A stretch of 64,000 nt of DNA from Bugula neritina. Its lineage: Eukaryota; Bryozoa; Gymnolaemata; Cheilostomatida; Bugulidae. Below are positions 1-11,200 of the stretch, piece by piece (within the stretch, counting starts at the first letter, position 1; every line of letters starts with the position of its first letter). Location of the stretch: the NCBI GenBank assembly GCA_964035545.1, contig OZ037769.1:11229133-11293132 (forward strand). Direction: 5' to 3'. The position numbers were made by a program, and so were the translations under genes. The notes below the pieces were generated by a model. It saw only the letters and a program-made list of their open reading frames with translations, did not search any database and was not told the origin of the DNA.

Positions 1-300
1 CAGTAGGCTAGTAGTAGCAGTAGGCTAGTAGTAGTAGTAGGCTAGTAGTAGTAGTAACAGTAGGCTAGTAGTAGTAGTACTAGTAGTAGCAGTAGGCTAG
101 TACTAGTAGTAGTAGTAGTAGTAGCAGTAGGCTAGTAGTAGTAGTAGCAGCAGTAGTAGTAGTAGTTGTACTATCATACTGATACTGTAAGTATAACATT
201 AGCCATTAGCCTTAGCTATTAGTATTAGTATTACTACTAGTACTACTACTAGTAGTAGTAGTAGTACTAGTAGTAGAGTACTACTAGTAGGCAGCAGCAC
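1..300. repeat. GTA/TAG-rich microsatellite block
   Basis: The first 170 bases are an imperfect array of GTA triplets interrupted by the hexamer AGGCTA (unit of about 15-20 bases around CAGTAGGCTAGTAGTAG). From about 215 to 290 the complementary form (ACTACTACTAG) appears, so the two halves can pair as a loose hairpin. It lies upstream of the last Gi-alpha exon and is therefore probably intronic. No coding signal is seen between 300 and 824. Confidence 0.85.
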
Positions 301-824
301 CGCTACCACAACTATTAAGCCTACTGTTACGCTAGTTCATGTATTACTTTCACTGATTGTTGTAACTAAAGCCATATACTTACTTGTGAAAAGAGATTTT
401 TTTGTCTTTATGTAACTGCTGTACTGGTAGTTGCGGCAATTGTATGCATAACACTGAGACTCAGTGGTCTTGCTTCTTTGACCCTTAGTTTGCTTAGGAT
501 ACGGAGAATTCGACATGTTTAACGAAGTAGAGGTGATAGAAAACACAATTAAATAAAAATATAGTCGCTTCAGATATAAAGCAGGACAAAAAACAAAGTT
601 TAAAAGTGAGATTCACTCAATCGAAATGATGGACGACCGGCTCTATTTTCTCCCGCTAGAAAAAGAGCATGCTCGGGCTCACAAAGCCAATCGGCAACGA
701 GGTTGCATTACAAAGTACAATCGTACCCATTCCAGTTAATAATTATTGAGTTCATTGGGTGGACATAGTGCTATGTTGCTATGTTTTAGAGATACCATCT
801 CGTAAGTTACATCTTTGCTTTCAG

Positions 825-1015
825 GCGCCAATTCATTTGAGGAAGCAGCTGCCTACATACAAATACAGTTTGAGAATCTAAACAAGAAGAAAGACACGAA
901 GGAGATCTACACACATTTCACCTGTGCCACTGACACTACTAACGTTCAGTTTGTGTTTGATGCTGTTACGGATGTGATCATCAAAAACAATCTGAAAGAT
1001 TGTGGCCTGTTCTAA
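825..1015 (+). CDS. GNAI: G protein alpha subunit, Gi class, last exon (partial gene)
   Basis: This is the terminal exon of an inhibitory heterotrimeric G-protein alpha subunit, the GTPase that couples receptors at the inner plasma membrane to adenylyl cyclase inhibition. An acceptor TTTCAG at 819-824 precedes the exon, and the codon is split (one base upstream). The exon reads [20 protein letters not shown], then [20 protein letters not shown], and ends NNLKDCGLF with TAA at 1013-1015. TCAT is the guanine-ring-binding G5 motif, and the final helix is the receptor contact. The Cys four residues from the end is the residue ADP-ribosylated by pertussis toxin in Gi/Go. The KDCGLF end marks Gi rather than Go, Gq or Gs. 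All upstream exons lie outside the window; nothing upstream here codes convincingly. An AATAAA-like signal near 1558-1564 could serve polyadenylation. Confidence 0.95.
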
Positions 1016-3239
1016 ATGACCTATCGATTGGGTAAGCTTTCTTTCCTGGAATTGACTGATTCCTTTTAGAATAATTTAGAGTTTGGAGTCGGGAGACATT
1101 CTGTTAAATGAAGTGCACGTCTTCTTGTTGCATAAGAATGTAGTTTCACTTAAATCACGTTGCCTATGCTTACACAATGCTCTGATCAATATTTGTTACA
1201 TCAACTGTAATCAAATTTCCTTCTGAGTGACGCAATCCTTTTAAATATCTCTAAGATAATTCTTCTTCATGGATATAATAATATATTAAACTTGCTTGGC
1301 TGTAGCTAATAATATAGGACCGGTGACTTCTCTTCGTTTAATTTAAACTATTGATTTTTGAGCAAAGAAGGATTTAGTCACGTTTACTGTCATGTATGTG
1401 TTTTGTAAGTGTTGATATACCTGAGCACTGTTGATTAAACTACTCCACGGACACAATAATTTATTCTAGCAGTTTAGTGAATTTTTAGTATTTAGTGAGC
1501 CCTATCTTCACCTTTTCAGCAAATCTTTCTTTCATCATCTGATTTTTCATCTTCAATGAAATAAATTGATAACAATGTAGCCTTATGTGAGATGGCGCCT
1601 TATAAAACGTTTGGGAGACAACTCCAATATACATAATTAATTCAATTTTATGGAGAAGTATGTAGCTGATGGCACCTTTGCTGCATTTTAAAGTTTATAC
1701 TTTACAGTTGCTACTTGTGTTCAGTGCATATAGATGTGTTTTATTTCATAAGCAACAGCTATATAAAAAGTTATAATTAAAAAGACTCTGGTGCTGTGAA
1801 CAATGTGCTTTGTGTTTGTGTTGTAGTTGTTTGGTTGTACAAAGTTTCTCTACTGGATCTACTACAGTGATATATATGTATTGCATTTGGCTATATCTGG
1901 CCGAATGGGAAGGAGTTCAGTGGCTAACCAGTAACCAGTATACACTGTAGGCACCATCACGTGGCGTCTGCTGCACATTTCTGTATCACTACGCCATTAG
2001 CTAGATGGCTACATTTTAACAATCTATTAAACTAGTAATTTATGACGTAAGACTGCTTTATACTAAAAACGTCTAGCATATGGTTTTGTACTGAAATGGA
2101 CGTTATTGTTTTTCGTTTAAAGACTTTATTTTCAACACATTATTAGTTCAACTAGTCTTGGTTTATTAGCATGTCTAATCCATACATTAACTTTTTTAGT
2201 GTCGAGATATTCCACATCTTAAGTGATGACTATTACTGTAATTCTAACGTTTAAATCAATGTAATTAGATATATAATTGTATCTGTGTATTTGTGTGTTT
2301 GTTTGAAGCATACTCTGTAATAGCTGAGTCTCTATTATATTAATAATATTACAGTGTTATTACTCTAAAACTCTATTTGTGTAATGAGATATTACATCCG
2401 GCACCTGCTTACTCTATTCTGCAACTGACTGGGCTTTTGAAAAGGAGAGAGTTATTTTATTAGTAAACAATGTACATCAACATAGTATTTATGGACAATA
2501 ATTGAAGTGACAAATAATATCAATTATTTCAGTTGAACAGCAGTAATATAATTCACATAAAATTATCATAGGTTTTGAGAAAGCAATTTTGTCAAAAACA
2601 CCCATCAAACTTGATCATTATTCTTTTACTCTGAATGCTCTGGAAACATTCAACCATGAAGGTGTAAACGCGCTATTAATTGGTTTCAAGGTTAAGAATA
2701 AGAGTTGCCTTTTCGCTAATTATTCCAAGAGTTGGTTTTTTAGCACATGAGTTTAGACCAAGTTAAGGAAAAAATATAATAAATTTTTAAAACGTATGTA
2801 GTAATATTCTGAATTTGCAATTCACAATTTGTAAAATAAAATCGAATGCTAAAATTTAACAGACCTTTGACCGCTTCACAAAGCTAGTCGCTTCCGGCGA
2901 TCATGAGAAGTTCAATCTACGATTGAAGTTGGTTTATAATAATTATATTAATTTTTTAATTGTTATAGCGGTTATCGCTACAATCAGATTACTTGACGAC
3001 AACTCAATCATATGAATCGTAAGTAGTAAATGCAGCAACTAAATTTTATATTGTTGATGCATATTTAAGCAAAAATTAACCCTTGGAATTGTGAATCAGA
3101 ATGGGCGATTCAGTTTGAGTTTGCCGATTGGAGTTGGACATTGACTTGTGACATTCACTTTCAGTTTCACATTGATAATTCACAATTGATTTTAAATCAT
3201 AAATGTCAGTGTGGTTTTCACTTTGAATGTGTGTTACAC

Positions 3240-3338
3240 TTAATCTAATGTTACTGTTAGTGCTACTGTTGACAGTTGACTGTTGAGTGTTGAACTTCAA
3301 GTTCAACGCTCAACTGTCAACAGTAACACAAAGATTAA
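3240..3338. repeat. Imperfect inverted repeat (hairpin)
   Basis: The two arms share CTACTGTTGACAGTTGA and GTTGAACTT on opposite strands. They close on a tiny loop at the palindrome AACTTCAAGTT near 3295-3305, and the left arm carries a 6-7 base extra segment. The hairpin sits immediately before a much longer one at 3358-3509. Confidence 0.7.
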
Positions 3339-3357
3339 GATTGTTATTTTTAATATT

Positions 3358-3509
3358 ATTAATTATTATTATTAAATTTAATAAAATAGTTGAAAATAAC
3401 ATTAACTTAAGTGAGTGAGTTTAACTTCAAGTTCAACTTGAAGTTAAACTCACTAACTTAAGTTAATGTTATTTTCAGCTATATTATTAAATTTAATAAT
3501 AATATTTAT
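3358..3509. repeat. Near-perfect 150-bp foldback, about 70-bp arms, no loop
   Basis: The symmetry centre is base 3434 (inside AAGTTCAACTT). Base-by-base pairing outward holds for about 48 positions with a single mismatch (3413/3455) and one G-T pair. It then continues, after a one-base bulge, through the AT-rich arm ends (TATTATTAAATTTAATAATA on one side) to about 3358/3509. A stem of this length without a loop is rarely kept by chance. It could be the relic of a fold-back element or a product of palindromic expansion. No protein is encoded. Confidence 0.9.
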
Positions 3510-5210
3510 CATTATTTAATAATATTAAAAATAATAATAATATAGTCAATTCTTCAATTTTAAAATTGAATAATTTTTCGATATAAAATAATTAAATATG
3601 AGCATGAGTTGAATATAAATGTTAATTAAAAGATAGTTGTAAGTTACACTTATTGTTGGTGTTACTGACTTGCTCATAGTTATAGTCATTAGACTTGGAG
3701 TTGATTATTTTTATTACATTTCTGGCATTATAATAAGATTATGATTATGATCATTATGATCAGACTTACAGTTATATTTACACTTACAGTGCGTGTTACT
3801 GTTAGTGTTACTTTTCCTCTAACTCTTAGGTTGAACTTAGAGTTAGTCTCTGTTTTACTCTTAGTCGGTAACTATGACCAATATCAGAATATTGTAATTG
3901 TACTCTTCTATTTTTTTGGTAAAATATAAGTTTTTTTGGTTTCTCTAACCATCTACTTTATAGAATCACCAAAAATGCTACTCATTAACTTATAGAAAAC
4001 ACAAACCAACACATCACTGCCCTGATGCAGTGTTGTAGTAATTGGTGTAAAATATAGATGGGTATAAGTGTAATGTATTTCCAATGATCATTATCATGAT
4101 GATGACTATGTTACAAAAATAAATAGTTGCAAATTTAGTACTAGTAAGCTACAATTAAAATGTTGCTCATTACTGACATTAAAATTGTCTTTATAATCGT
4201 ATACTAATTCCTTGAATATTAATAATGAAAATAGTTCAATGGTGACTTGAATTTTAAAACTCTGACATGATTGCCCATTGCATTAATTTAGGGAAGTTTA
4301 AATTCAGGAACACTAAATGCTAAGAAGGCTAAAAACTGAAATAGTGCTTAGTTTTTATTTTGTTATGGCTATTAAGAACATCAACATAGCAGGCTAAAAT
4401 ACAAAATCTTTTAAAATTTTATTTGTTCCAGTTTGTCACGTTCCAATTTTTATGAAATAGTATCAATTTTAGTTTGATCAGGCGCACATTATGCAAATTT
4501 TTTAGTCATTAGTGGTTGAACATAGCATTGGCATACTTTACCTTTAGTAATACTAAGTATTTTAATTTTATAGTAATTATTAACTATCAAGTAATGACTA
4601 GTAATAGCACGATTTTCACTCACTAGGTATGCTAGCAATAATATTTAAATTTAGCACAGTGAAAATCTAACTCTAGTGCATGAAGTGTTGAGTGACGACA
4701 CTGTGTAATAACATTCTCTCAATATTGAAAATATCAGTGTGGCAACCTCTATAATTATGATAATTTCAAGTTGAAAATTAAGTTCTTTATTTTTCTTAAC
4801 CAATACTTGGCTAGTTTAATCAATTAAGAATTGACTTTGTCCTATTAGAACCAGTTTCAATCATGTGCTGGACTAGATTAGTTGTTGTAAGAATAATAAA
4901 CTAAATTCAAGTAGCCAGTATACTTTATGAATTATTTTATTATTTAGCTGTTTACACTACAAGTTCAATGTTTGCCATTATAATTCAACTCTTGTGTAAT
5001 GAAATTAAAATCACCATTGCTATTAAGTGTGATATTTACAATTTTGTATCACAGAACTGCAGTTGCCACAGCACTTACATTGAACATGCTGCAAAGAGCT
5101 GATGAAGTGTACCTAAATACTTTTCTCTGAAAATATGCAAGGTTTATATGTTACTCTTGTTATGGCACCACGTGGATTTTATCTTCTTTATTGTATTTAT
5201 TCATCTTCAG

Positions 5211-8200
5211 CTAACAAGTTAATGTCACTGGAAATATGACTGTTAAAGATCTCATCAAAAAAATTTCAAAAACAATAGCTAATGAAAATAAAAGTGCTTC
5301 CCATACTCCACCAAAACCTGCCAAATCACAAAACACACTTAAAATATCTGGCAAGTCTATAGGGAAGCCTGCTGTAGTACAGCCATCAACAGTGCAGCGC
5401 ACTAGCACCAAATCTACAGCCAGCAGCAGCAGCAATACCCAAACCAATAGTGCCAGTCAGCCAGATGATTTTGATAGCATGGTAATCGTTGCCCAGGCCG
5501 ACGCTAAAGGCCGGCTGGTGCAGGCAAAACCAATGATTAAACAGCGAAAAATGTTCAAGTCTAAAGCAAACTTTGGAAATTCCAGAGTGCTTCATTATCA
5601 CAGTTCTTCCATTGAAGAAGTTCAACCACATTTAGCATCTCCTCGATCTAAACCAAATGATATTGTTCTGCTGTATCAAGATTTGTCAGAACTTGTATTT
5701 ACTTCGGTATGTTGAGATACCCAGATTAAAATCTAGAATTAAACAATTACACGTTTGGTTCCGAGAATAATCTGAAATTAAATTAAGTTCTTTAGGAAAT
5801 AAAATACAATTACATGTGTTCAAATGTTATATACTGATTACACCTGTAATAATCTCTATTCTCTCCTTAAACCTTATCAATTACCCATGTGGCAGTTTTC
5901 CCATAGTACTTGTCAGTCTTTACTTGTTCCATTTTTTAGCTGTCTTCACTAGTTGGCAGTTTTAAAATGCCTAAAGGAGATTCGCGTTTGAAACGTCGGG
6001 CCTTACATGAAGACTCTCAGGTAAGCCAGCTTATCAAATTTGCTGCTTTTATGCAACCACTTCTACTTGAAGTTATTGTAATTGCCGTGAAGTTGGGGGA
6101 ATGGGTAGCTCTAGAGTCTAAAGGTTACAACACTTTCATGGAACTGGAAATTTTAAACAGTTCCCCTCTAATTATTATAATAGTGTAACCCAAAAGTATG
6201 ATTTTGGCAATTCACCTGTATATAATTATTATGTAGTTTGATTTTAATAGGTGGAGTTACTTAAACTGCTTATGAACATTTTCCCAGTAGTACCCATATC
6301 ATGCTGAGCATGCATCTGATTATTCATTGTACATTTGTAAGCAGAGACTGCTAAAGGTGCAATGCTTGCTGAGTATCTCTCTACTATTTAAAATGTAGAC
6401 TAGCTTGAATGGCCGTCCGTCTTCCAACCTTGACACAACGAATAGCATTATGCATATGCAAGAAAAAAATGAAAGAAGTGGGCTCGTTATGTGGTGGAGA
6501 CCAATTTTTACACTCTGGTATTTTATTCTAGAATGTAAAACACTACTTTTCATCAACACAGTAAAGTGAGTATACATCAGTTTGCTTCCTAATTCTTTGT
6601 TGCTATTACATACTTCAGATTCAACCTCATTCATTATTTTTATTGAAAGTAATTTCTCGAAAGTTTATAAGTTGACAGAATATACTTTCCAAGACCTTAA
6701 GTTAATACTTGTAAGCATTTAGTCTACCGACAAATATAGATGCAGTTAATATGTTTGTGTATTTCAATTGAAATTTAGTTTGTAAAAGTTCTTATTGTGT
6801 TGAAAGCAGATACATCATGTTTACTGTTCCATAGGTTATGGCATAATAAAGGAAAAGTGTTGGCATTTCTTATGTTTTTGTCGATGCTGGTTACACTGTA
6901 CAATGTAGAAGGATCTCACCAACAGGTAGGCTATTCTCTAATAGATATATCAAAGTGGTAGACATGATATAACCCTACTCTTGTTAGTGGGTCCCTCTAG
7001 CTTTTAGAAATATTTTAAGTACACATGGGTGGGTCATTTAAGTAGAATTGTTCCATAAGCAGCTTTGAGTTTAGGGTGAAGGGCGATTTTAGCTTGGGGT
7101 TTTCAAGTTTGGAGTTTATGAGCTAACTACAAACTTCAGACCCCCAAACTATAATCGTCTTTCACCACCAACTCGGAGCTGCTTATAGAACCATTCATTT
7201 TAATACCTAACACTAATACATTTATCTTTAGCTATCATTAGTTTAAACCTAGTTTTGCAGATTAAGATATAGTTGCATATTATTCCCAAAGGTTATTTAT
7301 TTTAACGCTTCATAGTTTAGTTTAAAATCTCAGTAGTCCAAAATTATTAGACTGTCATTATGCTTGAAAACAGTTCAGATTTTTGTTATGCACAAAACTC
7401 TTTTTATTGAAAAGTTGTCTTGGTACGATTGAAAAATTTTTAATGCTAAAGATCATGCGTGAAGATGAGAGATTAAATTCAACTCGGAACAAACTACAGT
7501 GCTCTATCCATATCTCACAGTTCTATTTCTCACGAAGTTCCATAGGTCACACAAGGGCTTGGATTCGGTTTTGTGGCTTGTGTATGTGTGTATAGAGACA
7601 AAATGGCCGAATTTTACGAATCTTTGAATTAAATATGGTATTCTACTATGTCACGAATTGAGGTTTCGGGACTGCAGCTTAGTGAAATACGAAGGAACAT
7701 ATAACCTCTAAACTAACTTTTAATTGGATCACAAGAAATCACACCATTACAGCTGTAGTCACTAGTTTGTGAAAGTGGTAGATGGACTTCCTCTGCCACC
7801 AGTCTGTACTAATTATACTATCTCAGTGAGATAGATCCATGGAAAGCCAGTGATATATAGCTAAACTTGAGTGGTTCTGAAAAACCTTGTCATCACTAAT
7901 GCTAGCGGTGAATAAAAGCACTGCTATCTGCTTCTGGTTCTACTCATTTACCAGTGTATTACCAATCTTCTCCTGTAGATGATGGTCACAGGTTTTTTAG
8001 ATTTGTTAGAATGAACTTGGAAATGTTTAGTTAATTCATAACTTCCAAAATTAATGAAGAGCCTGCACTCAGAAATTAAGCACGAAGCCTTTGTAAAACC
8101 CCCTCCCCTGCACACTAAATTTGGGTTTTAAGGTGCAATTTGCTAAATAGCTATTTACCTTGGGCTTGACCTATATATAAATCATTGGACTGATTATTAG

Positions 8201-11200
8201 ATTGTGTCCATAAAAATCTGTTGGCTACTATAGTTAGTATTGTGGTCTTGTCTATTCCATTAACCTGTGAGCTCAGCACCTTTTTATTGATAACTTATAA
8301 CAGGGAAAACGAATAGTTCTACTCCCTTGCCCTTTTACTTGAAGTTTTCTCCACTGCCTAGAGTTTAATCTATCAAAATAATGAAAACTATAGTGACTTG
8401 TTAAAAAAATTTTAATAGACTATAGCTTATAGTTAATCAGCATTATCTTCAGTAAACTCTACACTCAAAATAAGTTGAAAATATTAAACTTCAAATCGAT
8501 AATGTAAAAGCTAATTTGCTGCATAGTAAAACAATATATTACGTATTATGTATATGTTATTATTGACTGGAAATGTTAAATTACTGAAATTATGAGTTTG
8601 ATTTTAGTGTTCTAACGCCAGGTGCACAGCTCCTACAGCTTTAAACAACTTTTATAAAAGAAATTGAAAATGCTAAGTAGTATTGAGAAGTAGTGCTAAT
8701 TACTAGTCCATTGGAGCTCAGGGCTAGAGGAACATGAGGGTTGGCCTAGAGTGCCTATCTGGTTTGGACATTGTCCTGATAGAAAATGCTGCATAAATAA
8801 TATACCTTGAAATTATATTTAAACAGTAGTTGTATCTTACTTTGGAACCCTGATTTTAGCGAAATCTTGTAAGCAATATGTACATCGGAACAAATATCTT
8901 ACCACATGGTTGATGAATTAAGGCAGTCAAATTCTTAGCTGGTAGAGGAAGCGTTGGGCTATTGACTAACATATAATTTGTAATGTCGGCTTCCCTTCAA
9001 ACTTTCAATCAGTGAGAGTTTAAATATAGTTGTCAGTATTGTCTAACATTTTTTGTCCAATTGTAGTATATACAAAATACGGAGAAAAAGGTGCAGTGGT
9101 GGCTGTATTGGGTAATCCTTGGAATCATGTCTTCAGTGGGATTGGGCACAGGACTCCACACCTTCGTTCTGTATTTAGTGAGTTCCTACGCTACCAATAT
9201 GACATTTGTATGTTTTATTTCAGTTTTTACAATTCTGTTAAACCGCTAAGATCTTTTTAGCAGTGAAATTACAATATTTTGAGCGTAGGGAGTGGCTATT
9301 TAAGTTTATAGCCAATAGCAGGTGAGTATGGTGTCCTTGAACTGCCCGTGTTTCTTACAGGGGCCATTTATAGCAAAAGTAACATTAGCTGCTTACGAGT
9401 GCAAGTCTTTAGATTTTCCTCAACCTCCCTACCCTGACTCGTAAGTTTTTTATCTCTCAGTCTAACAGACATTTCAAGTGCCTATACAGCATGTATAGTA
9501 AATAACACATTATTTGAGGAATTATACTTGACATTGTATTTTCAAGATAGGTTTAATTTTCAAAATGTTACAAATACATTAATCCTCAAATATGCATGGG
9601 TAATTTTACTTAATTTAGTATGCACTCGAAATCGTCAGTTTTTAGCTATTTTTCACAATTAGGCTGCTCTAAACGAATCAAAATTTAAAAAATACAACTA
9701 AATAACAAAGGTTCTTTTTAATTTTGATTGATTTCCTATGTTTTTTCCTAATTATTTAGTTAATTTAGAATAAACCAGGACTGTCTGCAAATCCAAAATA
9801 GTTAAATAATTAGGAAGAACATGGGAAATTAAGCAAAATTAAAAAATCCTTGATTATTTAGTTGTATTTATGGATAATTTGCTAGTTATGGGCAAAAAAC
9901 CCGTATAAATTAGCGGGCTAAATCGTGAAAAATATAAAAAAACTGGAAATTTGATGTGTGTACTAAATTTTAAGTGAAAGAACCTACATAATTTCCAAGT
10001 AATAATAAGTATGGAAAAAGCAAATGTACACCTTTATAAAACTGATGGGTGACATAAGTCTGGTGAATTGTTTGTAGGATAGAATGTCCCAGTAGTTCTA
10101 CTCCAGGAGAAACCAGTATCACACTCTGGTCCATCATGAGTAAAGTTAGGTTGGAGGCCATGATGTGGGTGAGTGGAAATTACTGAATCTACTACATGTA
10201 TTGTGCTTATATTCACTCATGGTATAGTAATTTATATGTTAATATAACAATATGAAAAGTAAATAAATGGTGGTGACATACATGTGTTGACTTGGTATAA
10301 TATAGTCATATGTGTTGAGTTAGTATAACATAGTCACATGTGTTGAGTTAGTATAACATAGTCACATGTGTTGAGTTAGTATAACATAGTCACATGTGTT
10401 GAGTTAGTATAACATAGTCATATGTGTTGAGTTAGTATAATATAGCCACACGTATCACGTGTTATTTAGGGTGTAGGTACGGCCATTGGTGAACTGCCCC
10501 CATACTTTATGGCGAGGGCTGCAAAGCTCTCAGACTCTGAGCATGATGAAGATAATGAGGACATAGAAGAAGTGCTTAGTATAGAAGAGCAGGAAAAAAT
10601 AAACCCCAACTATGCTAAGGAATTGGTAAAGTCTGGTTAATACGATGGTTGTTCTTGAACTATCAATTTGGTATAAGTGGCATTTTTTTCAACAATAATG
10701 AAAATAGTCTCATGGCAATTTGCTTTTACAGGGGATTCTGGAACGAACCAAAGTGTACATGCATGACATGGTGCATAAGATGGGTTTCTTTGGAATTCTA
10801 GCCTGTGCCTCAGTGAGTACATCGACTGTGTAATAATGCTGTGGTGCTCTACGTTGTGTTGTGATGATTGATAAGGGGGTTGTGTAGTGAACTTTGAATA
10901 TTTGATCATTGTGTGAGGCTATATATATATATATAATATAGTCACATGTGTTGAGTTAGTATAATATAGACTAACACGTCAAACCTTCATTTAAAATGCT
11001 TGTAACTTATTTATTAAAACTTCGTAGTTAATGTTACTATCACTTTCTTTGCTTAAAATGGATTACTCAATTAATGGTAAAAGTAAAATTGTATTTAATT
11101 GCAGTTTGTTAAATTAATGTTAAGAGTCTGTTTTGGAAAAATTTTAAATAAAGTATCTGATAAATGATTTTATTTAAAACTTCACTGAAATGGCTATGAT

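Larger units (their letters stand above)
1016..5210. other. Intergenic interval, Gi-alpha 3' flank to VMP1
   Basis: This 4.2 kb of AT-rich DNA shows no credible coding exon. It contains the Gi-alpha 3' UTR at its start, two hairpins (about 3240-3338 and 3358-3509), and a motif-rich stretch at about 3660-3870 built from GTTA, GTGA and ACTT words. From about 3960 to 5200 I see only ordinary AT-rich sequence. Short open frames at 3076-3306 (-) and 3741-3929 (+) fall entirely inside the repetitive part and look accidental. The VMP1 promoter should lie in the last kilobase, but no clear core element stands out. Confidence 0.7.

Noticed and set aside
6779-6834. An in-frame stretch [13 protein letters not shown] directly before the VMP1 exon at 6835, resembling the family segment SLEILVILKEWTS, with an upstream TTTAG.
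   Set aside because: The preceding exon (6399-6565) already encodes this segment ([14 protein letters not shown]) at exactly the expected length and joins in phase to 6835 through a strong GTGAGT donor. Using both would duplicate the segment.
10283-10455. CRISPR-like regular repeats.
   Set aside because: Units are contiguous without unique spacers, the host is eukaryotic, and no cas genes exist. They are minisatellites; the same applies to 21031-21297, 40771-41195 and 50236-50402.
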